Source: an uncultured Pseudomonadales bacterium (GTDB lineage: Bacteria > Pseudomonadota > Gammaproteobacteria > Pseudomonadales > Azotimanducaceae). Taken from it: a DNA stretch of 64,000 nt. The notes below the pieces were generated by a model that was not told the origin of the DNA, did not search any database, and was given only the letters and a program-made list of their open reading frames with translations. A program made the translations under genes and the position numbers. Of this stretch, positions 36,035-44,914 are shown piece after piece. Every line of letters begins with the position of its first letter. Position 1 is the first letter of the stretch. The stretch is from positions 1,550,001-1,614,000 of the forward strand of contig OY282447.1 of assembly GCA_958296165.1 (NCBI GenBank), given 5' to 3'.

Positions 36035-37047
36035 TGCGCGCAATGCCGACACCCACTTGTCCAGTCGACGGCGGAACGCTCTCGCCAAGTACGAACTCGC
36101 TACGCTGCGAAAAGGGTCATAGCTGGCCCGTTGTAGGTGGAATCCCGCACTTCGCAGGCTCGGCGGACGATCGCTCCGTCCCGGCGCACGACTACTCTGC
36201 CACCTTCGGGCTTCAATGGCAGACATTTCCGCGCACGCAGCTAGATTCCTATACGACAGTGCCACTCTCTCGCGATCGGGCGCGAAGATGCTTGGGAGAA
36301 GCGCTTTGGAAGAAGCTCCACGATGCGGACTGCTCCGATGTGCTAGAGGTCGGATGCGGCGCTGGCCGCTTTACGGAGGTTCTATTGGACATTCCCTCGA
36401 CTCGAGTCTTCAGCATAGACCATAGCTCGGCGGTGGAAGCCAATCTAGCGAACTTCCCGCAGAGCAGCTCGCATCAAGTGGCTCGAGCCGATGTTCGACA
36501 TCTGCCGTTTGCGCCCCAGCAGTTCGATCTCGTGTTCTGTTTGGGCGTTGTTCAACACACTCCGGACCCCGCTGAGACAATAGCCAAGCTCTACGAGCAA
36601 GTGAAGCCGGGCGGTGCTCTCGCGCTGGACCACTACACTTTCGACCTGGGTCGATGCACTGCTCTTGGCGTCATGCTGGCTAGGTCGATCCTGAAACGTC
36701 TAGGGCCAGAAACAGGAATGCGGTGGTCGAACCGTTTGGTAGACGCGCTCTTTCCTCTCCATCGGATGGCAGGAAGATCAGATCTTCTCCAACGCATCCT
36801 CTCCCGGATTTCTCCGGTTCGCACCTATTTCCACCACTACCACGACCTCGACGACAAGCTGCAGTACGAGTGGGCTCTGCTGGACACCCACGACGCGCTC
36901 ACGGATTGGCACAAGCACATAAGATCCAAGGCCCAGATCGTCGCGATGCTAGAAGCCACCGGCGCGCTAGACATTGAAGCTGCATACGGAGGAAACGGCG
37001 TCGAGGCGCGCTGCCGGCGACCACTCGCGAAAGTTCGCGTGGAGTAA
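36034..37047 (+). CDS. SAM methyltransferase with N-terminal zinc-ribbon-like segment
   Basis: 337 residues. The first 50 have a Trm112-like pattern with CPVDGG and a later CEKGHSWPVVGGIPHF. The class I methyltransferase follows with DVLEVGCGAGRFTEVLL, VFSIDHSSAVEAN and FDLVFCLGVVQHTPDPAE. Its last 70 residues (ALLDTHDALTDWHKHIRSKA, then CRRPLAKVRVE) reappear as a remnant at 46915-47175. It is coupled to asnB by a TGATG overlap. It probably methylates a sugar or lipid intermediate of the same glycan. Confidence 0.83.
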   Translation: MRAMPTPTCPVDGGTLSPSTNSLRCEKGHSWPVVGGIPHFAGSADDRSVPAHDYSATFGLQWQTFPRTQLDSYTTVPLSRDRARRCLGEALWKKLHDADCSDVLEVGCGAGRFTEVLLDIPSTRVFSIDHSSAVEANLANFPQSSSHQVARADVRHLPFAPQQFDLVFCLGVVQHTPDPAETIAKLYEQVKPGGALALDHYTFDLGRCTALGVMLARSILKRLGPETGMRWSNRLVDALFPLHRMAGRSDLLQRILSRISPVRTYFHHYHDLDDKLQYEWALLDTHDALTDWHKHIRSKAQIVAMLEATGALDIEAAYGGNGVEARCRRPLAKVRVE

Positions 37048-37057
37048 GTGGGGCAGC

Positions 37058-37160
37058 AATGCTAGCCATCATACCTATCCTCTTTGTCGCATTGCTCTCT
37101 TGTCACCGTCACCGCGGCCGACCGCTGCGGTCTCCGTCAAGGATTCACCTGTCGTCTCGG
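37058..37160 (+). pseudogene. 5' stub of a GT-C-like membrane protein gene
   Basis: The sequence after the methyltransferase matches the start of the intact 842-residue gene at 47187 (LAIIPILFVALL..., ADRCGLRQG with an indel). It then jumps near 37155 to sequence that follows that gene at about 49726. About 2.4 kb of coding sequence has therefore been deleted here, leaving a scar between two methyltransferase genes. Confidence 0.7.
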
Positions 37161-37191
37161 CGCGATTCCGCGAGAACCGAATGGCGCATCT

Positions 37192-37849
37192 TCAGCGTGG
37201 CTTGAGCAGCAGCAGTTCCCGCAATCCGTCCTCTAGCCGCAGTCGGTCGCACGTGGTGAAGCACCGTGCAACTTCACGGTTGAAGTTCTCGGCGGTGTAG
37301 TCTGCGTACTGTGCGTCCCTGTTCGCCAAGAGCCTCTGGAACATCTCGTCCTTGCGTTCGACGAACTCGATGATGGTGGATTGCAGGCTGCGCAGCCACT
37401 CCAAGAGCAGCGCCAAGCGTATGTTGCAGAACGCGCAGGTGATGAATCAAGGCCAGGCAAAGCACCATGTCTGGCCGCCGACGCGCATCAAACGCCGGGC
37501 GCTCGCGGCCCGCCCAGCCTTGGCCCGGAGACGGGTTGGCAACGTTCCATTACGAGCGGCACCATATTCTGCGGTTCGTCGGCAGAACGGGAGCTCCCGA
37601 TATAGCAGTTCAATCGCATCGTGATCACTGTCCACCGGTATCACGAGGCCAGAGGACTGTGCGCCGGTGTTCGCGCCTACATCCCACACAAAGAGCAGGA
37701 CGTCCGGCCGCCGTGTGTTCGGCGACGAAGCGTTCTTTCATACTGTAGTCCGCATCGTAGGAGTGTGCATCTGCGTATCGAGTCCACTGCGCAGGCTCGC
37801 CGGTTCTGTTTGTCCACGCTGGATCGCTGGCCATCGTCGGCACGGTCAA
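37192..37849 (-). pseudogene. NoeA-like SAM methyltransferase, frameshifted
   Basis: Three minus-strand frames together rebuild one protein. The N-terminal part includes RYADAHSYDADYSMKERFVAE. The SAM-binding part, beginning WDVGANTGAQSSG, is followed by VIPVDSDHDAIELLYREL, and the C-terminal part has LRSLQSTIIEFVERKDEMFQ and YTAENFNREVARCF. At least two frameshifts separate them. The layout resembles methyltransferases called NoeA-like in glycan and nodulation loci. A second broken copy lies at 49765-50187. Confidence 0.7.
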
Positions 37850-37879
37850 GACTCGGTTGCCGGGCCGTTGCCGGGCCGT

Positions 37880-38217
37880 CGCCGGCCTCGGATCGCTGCA
37901 TGGAGCGCCGCAGTTCCTGATGGTGCTTCATGCGGCAGCTGTTGCCGCGGATGTTGACGATGTGGCAGTGGTGCGGAAGGCGGTCGATGAGCGCGGCGGC
38001 CATCACCTCGTCGCCGAGCACGGCGCCCCACTCCTCGAACCCCTTGTTGGAGGCGAGCACCGTGGAGGCCCGTCTGACCGGCAGATAGCCGATCTCGTCG
38101 ACCACCAGCAGCGCCGGGTGGGTGAGCACGCGAAGGCGGCGGGACAGCTGTCCCGCCGCCTTCGCGCGCTCGAGCGATTCGATCAGCCCGGCCAGGGTGC
38201 CGTAGTAGACGCGGCGG
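37880..38217 (-). pseudogene. IS21 helper ATPase IstB, fragment
   Basis: The minus strand encodes RRVYYGTLAGLIESLERAKA, then the Walker-B-type LLVVDEIGYLPV and IVNIRGNSCRMKHH near the C-terminus. The N-terminal Walker A region and the partner istA are missing here; a broken istA lies at 44915-46149. A 38-bp perfect palindrome interrupts the middle of this fragment at 38129-38166. Confidence 0.75.
38129..38166. repeat. 38-bp perfect palindrome
   Basis: Each 19-base arm (CGCGAAGGCGGCGGGACAG and its complement) meets at the centre AGCT with no spacer, so the DNA could extrude a cruciform. It lies in the istB fragment, where the protein sequence is otherwise family-like. It may be an accident of the coding sequence or the product of an inverted duplication. 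Confidence 0.8.
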
Positions 38218-38299
38218 CCGCTGCCACGATCTTGGGCGAACGTACGATCGTCGAGTGGTGGCGCACTCAGCCTTTGGCTGGAAACCGAATGTGCGAGCG

Positions 38300-38690
38300 T
38301 ACGCCACGGCGCATGTCAATGCGCAGCAGCCGCTGGCGCGGTGGCCGGCTTGCAGATCCGGCCGACCGCACGGAGTGATCGTGCCGGACGACGCCGGTGC
38401 GCTACGCGCCGTCAGAACTGCGCTCGCTGCGCGACCTGTTCGCAGCGATGCCCGACAGCCGGCGCGGCCAAGGGCGCAAGCACAGCCTAGCGACGGTGCT
38501 GTCGACCTGCGCCCTGGCGCGGCTTACCGGGCAGCGCAGCTACGACCGAACGGTTCGCGCACGGCCTCGAGCAGCGCGAACTACGCGCCTGGGGCGTTAG
38601 CGCGACGCCGACCCGGACGCCCTCGCCGGCGACAGCGCCTGCTTCGAGACCGACACGCTGGTCACCCACGCCGGCCTTTTTGACGGCGGG
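38300..38690 (+). mobile_element. Fossil of the DruA-ISAs1 element
   Basis: Plus-strand pieces match the linker and start of the ISAs1 domain of the gene at 6708-8500 (ADPADRTEWSC, then YAPSELRSLRDLFAAMPDSR and GQGRKHSLATVLSTCALARL). A gap leads to a short ETDTLVTHAG segment. Everything else is missing. Confidence 0.7.
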
Positions 38691-38767
38691 CCGGTTCAGA
38701 ACGCCGGGACGAGCACTTCACGCAGACAGCGGCCTGTCTGGCGCACGCCTCCGACGCCGCCCCGGTC

Positions 38768-39995
38768 CAGGGCAATCGCATTTGAGAATGCAGGGGCATA
38801 TCGAGGAAGAGGATAGGGCAGAATCGGCGCTTCGATCCAAGGAAGGAGAGGCGGGATGCGTGAGATTCTGTCCATTTTTCAAGACGTTGAGGACCCTCGG
38901 AGCGGCAACGCCAGGCGCCACGACCTGCACGAGGTGCTGACGATCGCGCTGCTGTCGATGCTGACGGGCGGACGCACGTGCGTCGACATGGAGGACTTCG
39001 GGTGCGTCTGGGAGCCGTGGCTGCGCGAGTTCATGACGCTGGAGAACGGGATTCCGAGCCACGACACGTTCTCGCGGCTGTTCCGGATGCTGGATCCGTC
39101 CGGCCTGCAGAAGGCGCTGCTGCGCCTGGCGCAGAACTGGGCGGACCGTCTCGGCGACGTGGCGGCGGTGGACGGCAAAGTGCTGCGGCGGTCGTTCGAG
39201 GACGCCTCGGAACGGTCGCCGACGCACCTGCTGCAGGCGTTCGCGTCGCAGGCGAAGCTGACCCTGGCGCAGGTGGAGGTGGACGGCAAGTCGAACGAGA
39301 TCCCGGCGCTGCCGGAGCTGCTGGAACTGATCGACGTGAAGGGGCGCACGGTGACGGCGGACGCGATGCACGCGCAGCGCGGCACGGCGGCGGCGATCGT
39401 GGCCGGGGGCGGGGACTACGCGCTGGCGCTCAAGCGCAACCAGGGGACGCTGCGCGAGGACGTGGCGACGTACCTGGACGATCCGCCCGAATCGGCGGAA
39501 CTCCTGTCGCATCAACAGGTTGGGAAAGGCCACGGGCGCGTCGAGAAGCGCACCGCGACGGTCTGCCACGACGTCGACTGGCTGCTGGAGCGGCACGACT
39601 GGCCGGGCCTCTCGGCCATCGGCAAGGTGGTCGCGGAGCGGCGTCTCGCGGACGGAACGGAGAGCGTCGACGCCCGCTACTGCCTGCTCAGCGCGCAGCC
39701 GGACGCCGAGCGCTTCGGGCGGATCGTCCGATCCCACTGGGCGATCGAGAACAGCCTGCACTGGGTGCTCGACGTGTCGATGGACGAGGACCGCGCGCGC
39801 AACCGCAAGGGCAACGCCGCGGCCTGCCTGGCCGTGATCCGGCGGCTGGCTCTGAACATCGCCCGGATGCATCCCGACAAGCGATCCGTCCGCCGCAAGT
39901 TCCTGCACGCGCAGCGAAAGCAGGAGTTCCTCATCGACATGATCCGCCGCATCCGCAGGTCGGAGTAGCCCCCGATCTCAAATGCGATTGCCCTG
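38768..39995 (+). mobile_element. ISAs1-family insertion sequence, apparently intact
   Basis: A 1228-bp element with inverted ends CAGGGCAATCGCATTTGAGA. It is flanked by a perfect 9-bp duplication GCCCCGGTC (38759-38767 and 39996-40004). One full transposase gene lies inside. It was inserted into the fossil region next to 38690, so it is younger than that debris. Confidence 0.9.
38856..39968 (+). CDS. ISAs1-family transposase
   Basis: 370 residues from ATG 38856. The associated N-terminal domain (FQDVEDPRSGNARRHDL, then HDTFSRLFRMLDP) precedes the DDE core: AAVDGKVLRRSF, TADAMHAQRGTA, then SHWAIENSLHWVLDVSMDED. The length is standard and no frame is broken. Unlike the gene at 6708-8500 it has no DruA extension. 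Probably active. Confidence 0.9.
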   Translation: MREILSIFQDVEDPRSGNARRHDLHEVLTIALLSMLTGGRTCVDMEDFGCVWEPWLREFMTLENGIPSHDTFSRLFRMLDPSGLQKALLRLAQNWADRLGDVAAVDGKVLRRSFEDASERSPTHLLQAFASQAKLTLAQVEVDGKSNEIPALPELLELIDVKGRTVTADAMHAQRGTAAAIVAGGGDYALALKRNQGTLREDVATYLDDPPESAELLSHQQVGKGHGRVEKRTATVCHDVDWLLERHDWPGLSAIGKVVAERRLADGTESVDARYCLLSAQPDAERFGRIVRSHWAIENSLHWVLDVSMDEDRARNRKGNAAACLAVIRRLALNIARMHPDKRSVRRKFLHAQRKQEFLIDMIRRIRRSE

Positions 39996-40130
39996 GCCCC
40001 GGTCGCCATAACCTTTGCTTGCCCTTGGCAACCCGATACGATCTCCTCCATACACCGGCCACCAAGCGCTGCATTAGGGCCGATCTCTCCAGTGCGCTGC
40101 GGTCATCGGGGGCCATTCGCGTAGGTGCCG

Positions 40131-41687
40131 TCAGCGCTCTCTGTGGTAGACATCGGATGCGCCGATGGTTCGCACGCGCTCGTACTCGCCATCCACGAAC
40201 TCAAAGAAGTGCCGGAATCGAGCGAGCGAGGCAACGCCCGGGGACGGTGGCAGCAGGCGCAGACGTTCCCGTTCTGCCCTATCCAAGGAAGGCATGAGAT
40301 CGTTCTTCACGTCAATAATCAGTGCAGGAGGACTCGCCTCCAAATCGGCCGTGAACTCTGCTACCAACTCGGGACTACCGTATCCCTGTCTGACGAGCGG
40401 GTAACCGTAGAAGAACCGCGTTGGGGCGGCCCGGCCTGAGCGGACGTAATACTCGCTCTGTGCGCCCCATACCAGAATGACGTCCCCTTCTTCGGTGTGC
40501 TCCCTGATGTGGTCGACGAGAGCGTCCCCTTGCTCGGCATGTGCTCGCAAGTTCCAGTACTTCTCCACATCGTCTGGAATCAGGTTGCTGTGCATCACGC
40601 ATGTGAACCCCGTAGGAACAAACAGCGCGACCGGAATCCAAGGATACCGTGCCCGGAACTTGTCTAGGAGCAAACCGACCGCCACAGCGGAGAGCAGGCA
40701 GACCACCGGTAGCAAGGCCAGATAGTAGTGCTGGTAGGGAGAACCGGACAGGTTGGCGAACACCACCTCAACCGGCAGCAGCACAACAGCCAGCCGCACC
40801 AGCGGCCTCGCGCGGCTGGCTCTATTCCCGGAAAGTGCCTGCCAAAGTCCAATCGACCAGACCAGCAGCAGCACCCAATTGAGCGGAAAGAACCTCTCGA
40901 ACGTCTCGCGCACCGCGCCTATTCGGGCAGCAAGCGGAACGTCGCTGTAGTTCACGTTATATACGATGACCGCATCCCAGAGCGCAGACAACCCGCCGGC
41001 AAGCGCGAACCAGGCGATGAAAACCGCGAGCGTCGCCAGCCCTCCAGCAGCGGCCCAACCCACCTTTCGCAGCGCATCGTCCCGTTGCGGCATCCAGATA
41101 AGACCAATAGCAAACCAGATTCCTACGAGATTGGGGCGGAGCATAAAAGCCGCGGTACCCAGCGCACCGAGGATCAATAGGAACTTGGGAGCGTGCGAGT
41201 TTTTTGCACACTCTACTCGTGCGAACAGAGCCAAGGCCATGAACTGCAACATCAGCGCGTACTGTTCGGTGAGGTTGCCCCCCTCCACGAACTTCCCGAA
41301 ATAGAACAACAGCAAGGTAAGCGAGAAGAGCCCGGCAACTGTGCCGAAACGGGAACAGAGCAGCTTGCCGGCCACTAGGCACGTTCCGGCCAAGAACGCA
41401 AGCTGAACCAGCCAGATCCCCCACGCCTCAGAGAGAAGCAGCCCGACCGCGTTAAGCAAGTAGATCAGCGGGCCTTTGTGATCCCACCGGTCGAGATACG
41501 GCGTCTCTCCCTTCAAGATGCCTTGTGCAACGTACAGAAAAGCGCTCGAATCTCGGCCGGGCATCTGCACGAAGGCATCAGCCGCCCAGAGAAAGAGGGG
41601 AATCAGAAACAGCGACCAAGCAATGACAACTAGCGTGTCGGCCCTAGTCGTGTGCGCTGTTCCTGGACTCGCCCCTAGCACTGCCAT
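40131..41687 (-). CDS. GT-C-type membrane glycosyltransferase (GT39-like)
   Basis: 518 residues from ATG 41687. About ten membrane helices are followed by a soluble C-terminal domain of about 130 residues. The first periplasmic loop carries the acidic signature PGRDSSAFLYVAQGIL and then TPYLDRWDHKGPLIYLLNA, the pattern of ArnT/PMT-type transferases that use polyprenyl-phosphate sugars. The C-terminal part includes GDVILVWGAQSEYYVRSGR. It is intact and isolated between an ISAs1 element and the decayed flippase. It probably decorates a glycan or lipid on the periplasmic side. Confidence 0.8.
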   Translation of the reverse strand: MAVLGASPGTAHTTRADTLVVIAWSLFLIPLFLWAADAFVQMPGRDSSAFLYVAQGILKGETPYLDRWDHKGPLIYLLNAVGLLLSEAWGIWLVQLAFLAGTCLVAGKLLCSRFGTVAGLFSLTLLLFYFGKFVEGGNLTEQYALMLQFMALALFARVECAKNSHAPKFLLILGALGTAAFMLRPNLVGIWFAIGLIWMPQRDDALRKVGWAAAGGLATLAVFIAWFALAGGLSALWDAVIVYNVNYSDVPLAARIGAVRETFERFFPLNWVLLLVWSIGLWQALSGNRASRARPLVRLAVVLLPVEVVFANLSGSPYQHYYLALLPVVCLLSAVAVGLLLDKFRARYPWIPVALFVPTGFTCVMHSNLIPDDVEKYWNLRAHAEQGDALVDHIREHTEEGDVILVWGAQSEYYVRSGRAAPTRFFYGYPLVRQGYGSPELVAEFTADLEASPPALIIDVKNDLMPSLDRAERERLRLLPPSPGVASLARFRHFFEFVDGEYERVRTIGASDVYHRER

Positions 41688-41879
41688 CTCTCCGACGGTC
41701 GCGTCTTCGCCATCAGCGCCAGCTCGCCGTGTGCGATGCGTCTGCCGCGCACTGCCGGTCTACGCTCTTCCGGCCTTCAAGGCCGCGCGAATGAAGCGGG
41801 CGGTCCGTCCGATCAAGACGATCGCTGTGCCGGCTCAGATAGATTTGGCACTGCCCGGGCCGTGATTGGCCGAGGCGGC

Positions 41880-42215
41880 GCCGGCGACGGAAGACCGTCC
41901 TAGATCTGCGCCGCAAGCACCCGTTCATGGGCAAGGCGCCGATCCAGCGCATGCTCGAACGCAAGGGCCTGCGCCTGAGCGTGTCCACCGTCGGGCGCAT
42001 CCTCTCGCGCGCCACCGCCTTCAGAACGCTGCGGGCTGAAGCCCGAGGCGCTTCCTCGCCGCCCTCGTCGAGTCCTTCCCCGTGCCCGTGCAGTCCATTC
42101 AGGTCGACGGCGGCAGCGAGTTCATGCGCCATTCATGGCGCTCCGAGCTTCGAGGACGCCTGCAGGGAACTCGGCATCGACCTCCGCGTCCTGCCGCCGC
42201 GACGACCGCAAGTGA
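41880..42215 (+). pseudogene. IS481-type transposase fragment
   Basis: One frame gives KHPFMGKAPIQRMLERKG and LSVSTVGRILSRAT. The next gives QSIQVDGGSEFMRHSW, and a third gives CRELGIDLRVLPPRRPQ. These are the HTH and part of the DDE core of an IS481-like transposase with two frameshifts. It is fused at 42217 to the decayed flippase, whose 5' half it replaced. Confidence 0.7.
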
Positions 42216-42217
42216 GC

Positions 42218-42820
42218 TTCCAAGCGGCGCCGTTTCTCAAGGCATCCTTCAACGCGATGTACCTCTCGCTGGATGTTGTCTGCTCGCCCAGTTCACGACA
42301 TCCACTCAAGTGGGAGTGTATAAGGCCGCACGACTGATCGCAGACGTCGCCCTGCGACCCTTCTACATGATAGCCCCGATTCTACAAGCGGAGTTCGCCA
42401 GGCACTGGTATGCAGGTGATCTCGTCAACCTGCACAGGCTGGCGAAGCATTTCACGGCAGCGTCCTTTGGGTTGGCAACGATAGGCCTCGGCCTCCTCGC
42501 TGCATTCCATCCTTGGATCATAGCTGCCGCGCTAGGCGATGGCTACGCATCGGCAGCAGCGCCGCTCTTGGTGATGATTCTGGGCTCATTCGTCTTGGCG
42601 TCTACCATGCCATTGCATGTGTTGCCGGCGGCTGTTGGCCGAGGCTGGCCGAATAGCCTTGGCAGTCTGGCGGCATTGGCCGTGCAGATCACGGGCACGA
42701 TCCTGTTTGCACCCGGCTTAGGCGCATATGGGGCCGCTTTCGCCTACACGGGATACTCGTTCGTGCTAGTCGCCACACTCGTGCCAGTCGCCATCGCCAT
42801 CCTCTATCGGACGAACCAAC
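42218..42820 (+). pseudogene. Second flippase, 5'-truncated and frameshifted
   Basis: Matches the C-terminal half of the flippase at 28550 (FNAMYLSLDVV; frame change near 42279; then LLAQFTTSTQVGVYKAARLI, LGSFVLASTMPLHVLPAAVG, GLGAYGAAFAYTGYS). The last codons run into the orphan IS481 end at 42821. Paralogy with the intact flippase supports two versions of one glycan locus. Confidence 0.8.
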
Positions 42821-42943
42821 TGTGCGGGCTCAGCTCCTTCTAGACAGTCGCCCCCAAAGGGGAAGCCCGTTGGGGCGATGGTTCGGCAGCCTAGGAGTTG
42901 GAGACAAATGGGAGACCGAACATGCGGATGTTCGCACAGGAAG
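42821..42943 (+). mobile_element. Orphan left end of the IS481-type element
   Basis: Nearly identical to 30221-30344, including the TGTGCGGGCTCAGCTCC terminus and the transposase start. It stops where ISKra4-like sequence begins. It contains a GGGGGCGAC/GGGGAAGCCC stem-like segment also seen in the intact copy. Confidence 0.8.
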
Positions 42944-43147
42944 GCCTGCGCCGCGCTGGCGCAGTTCCGCCAGCACGTCGTCGATGCGGCCCGCCTTGAG
43001 CATCCCGCACAGCTTCCTCGCCCACGCCGCGGCCAGGTCGCCGGGGCCGTGGCGGGCGCGCGCCGCGGCCCACAGGTGCTCCGCCGCGTGGTAGTAGTCC
43101 ACGACACGCTCGGACTTCGGGAACCAGTCGTCGAACAGCCGCGAGCC
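42944..43147 (-). pseudogene. ISKra4-like transposase, middle fragment
   Basis: The minus strand encodes SERVVDYYHAAEHLWAAARA, then LAAAWARKLCGMLKAGRIDD, the central region of an ISKra4-type transposase. It lies between the orphan IS481 end and the IS256 element, so both sides are cut. Confidence 0.65.
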
Positions 43148-43206
43148 TGTCAGAAATTCCGTGTTTGGCGGGGGCCGTAAGATGAGTCCAAACGGAGGAT
43201 GACGTC

Positions 43207-44306
43207 ATGGCAAGACGAGCGAAAGAGAAGGGCCGGATCAGCGACGAGCTGCTGGACGAGCTGCTGGCGGGCGAGGATCCGGCGGAGGCGTTCCGCAACG
43301 GCGAGTTGCCGTCGGAGATGAAGGCGGTGGCGGAGCGGGCGCTGGACGCGGAGATGGACCACCATCTGTCGCAGGAGCCGGCGCGGCAGTCGGGCAACCA
43401 CCGCAACGGCCACAACCGCAAGCGGGTGGCGACGGAGAGCGGGTCGCTGGAGCTGGCGGTGCCGCGCGACCGGCGCGGGAGCTTCGAGCCGGCGCTGGCG
43501 GAGAAGCACGTTCGGCGGCTGCCGGGCTTCGACGACAAGGCGGTCTCGATGTACGCGCGCGGCATGACGACGCGCGAGATCGCGGCGCACGTGGAGGAGC
43601 CGTGCGGGCTGTCGGTGTCGCGGGAGCTGGTCTCGAAGGCGACGGACGCGGTTCGCGAGGAGATTCGGCAGTGGCAGTCGAGGCCGCTGGAGTCGACGTA
43701 CGCGATCGTCTGCTTCGACGCGGTGCGGGCGAGATCCGCGACGAGGGGCTGGTTCGGAACAAGGCGGTGCATCTGGCGGTGGGCGTGACCTGCGCGGGGC
43801 GCAAGGAGGTGCCGGGGATGTGGCTGGCGCGCGAGGAGGGCGCGAAGTTCTGGCTGTCGGTGATGAACGAGCTCGGGTCGCGCGGCGGCCAGGACGTGCC
43901 GGTCGCGGTGGTGGACGGCCTGAAGGGCTTCCCGGAGGCGATCGAGGCGGTCTTCCCGGACGCCGTGGCGCAGACCTGCATCGTGCATCTCATGCGCCAT
44001 TCGCTGGCGCGCGCCGCCTGGAAGGAACGCAGGGAACTGGCCGCGGCGATCCGACCGATCCACCAGGCGCCGACCGCCGAGGCGGCGGCAGCGGCGCTGG
44101 ACGGCTTCGAGGCCGGGCCGTGGAACGGGAAGTACCCGGCCATCGCCGGAAGCTGGCGGGCGGCGTGGGATCGGGTGGTGCCGTTCTTCGCGTTCTCGGC
44201 GGCGATCCGGCGGGCGGTCTACACGACCAACGCGATCGAGAGCCCGACTCCACGGTGCGCCGGGCGGTGCGGGCGCACGGCCGCTTCCCCAGCGACCGGG
44301 CCGCCG
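43207..44306 (+). pseudogene. IS256 (Mutator-type) transposase, frameshifted and truncated
   Basis: The first frame covers SDELLDELLAGEDPAEAF, MKAVAERALDAEMDHHL, and MYARGMTTREIAAHVEE up to about 43725. A frameshift leads to IRDEGLVRNKAVHLAVGV, VAVVDGLKGFPEAIEAVF and VHLMRHSLARAAWKER. Another near 44242 leads to STVRRAVRAHGRFPSDRAA. The C-terminal catalytic Glu region is lost. Inactive. Confidence 0.78.
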
Positions 44307-44308
44307 CA

Positions 44309-44563
44309 GCCACTCCGACGACTTGCGCAGCCGCTCGGCAGCGCCACGTCCGACAGGTCCGCAAGCCCCGCCTCGCGCGCCCGAACCGCCGTCTCCCGCA
44401 GCGAACGACCGCAGCCCAGATGGATCAGCAGCGTCCGCAGCAGGCAATCCGCCGACTTGTCCTTGCGCAGCCCCTTCAACGCGCCCGTCTCCGCCGCCAG
44501 CTCCCGCCAGTTCCCCGGCAGCAGCGACGACAGCAGCTCCCAGTCCCGATCCGCCATCTCCAT
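44309..44563 (-). pseudogene. IS4-like transposase, N-terminal fragment
   Basis: The minus strand begins MEMADRDWELLSSLLPGNWR and continues LRKDKSADCLLRTLLIHLG and AREAGLADLSDVALP. It then breaks into the IS256 sequence. It is the start of a transposase family I know only by this conserved opening. The rest is missing. Confidence 0.6.
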
Positions 44564-44665
44564 CGCCCAACCTCCCTGTCAAGACGATCGACACCATATC
44601 GAAACTCAATCAACGAAAACAAGTTAGCGCACATGGGGCTCTGCCCCAAACCCCGAAGTACATGG

Positions 44666-44724
44666 GTGTCGGCGCGAACCGGGCGGCCTGCCTCGACAGG
44701 CCGCCCTTCGGCTTGCGCCGACAC
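44666..44724. repeat. 59-nt two-stage hairpin
   Basis: The outer arms GTGTCGGCGC / GCGCCGACAC and inner arms GGGCGGCCTG / CAGGCCGCCC are all perfect. They are separated by a small asymmetric internal loop and closed by CCTCGA. It is non-coding, within the altered IS256 3' region. It could be part of a REP/MITE-like element or a strong structured-RNA relic. Confidence 0.7.
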
Positions 44725-44914
44725 GCGGCCTATCCGCTTCCGGGGTCCGCGGCTCCGATCCTACCGCGACTCGACACACGCGCGGCAGCACCCTCTTTGG
44801 AAAAAGATCGATATTCAAAGATTGAAATCTTCTTCAGGCGGTGCAGGCTCCCATGTTGTCGGAGGGCCGTCGGTGCTCTCCAAAGTGTGGCCCCCACACA
44901 CGGAATTTCTGACA

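Larger units (their letters stand above)
43148..44914 (+). mobile_element. IS256-family element with an inserted IS4-like fragment
   Basis: Inverted ends TGTCAGAAATTCCGTGT (43148) and its complement ending at 44914 bound 1767 bp. A normal IS256 element is about 1.3 kb. The excess is an IS4-like fragment (about 44309-44590) plus a hairpin-rich stretch that replaced the transposase 3' end. No clear 8-bp duplication flanks it, so adjacent rearrangement is likely. Confidence 0.65.

Noticed and set aside
42821-42943. A complete second IS481 element
   Set aside because: Only the left end and first transposase codons are present; sequence changes to ISKra4-like DNA after 42943.
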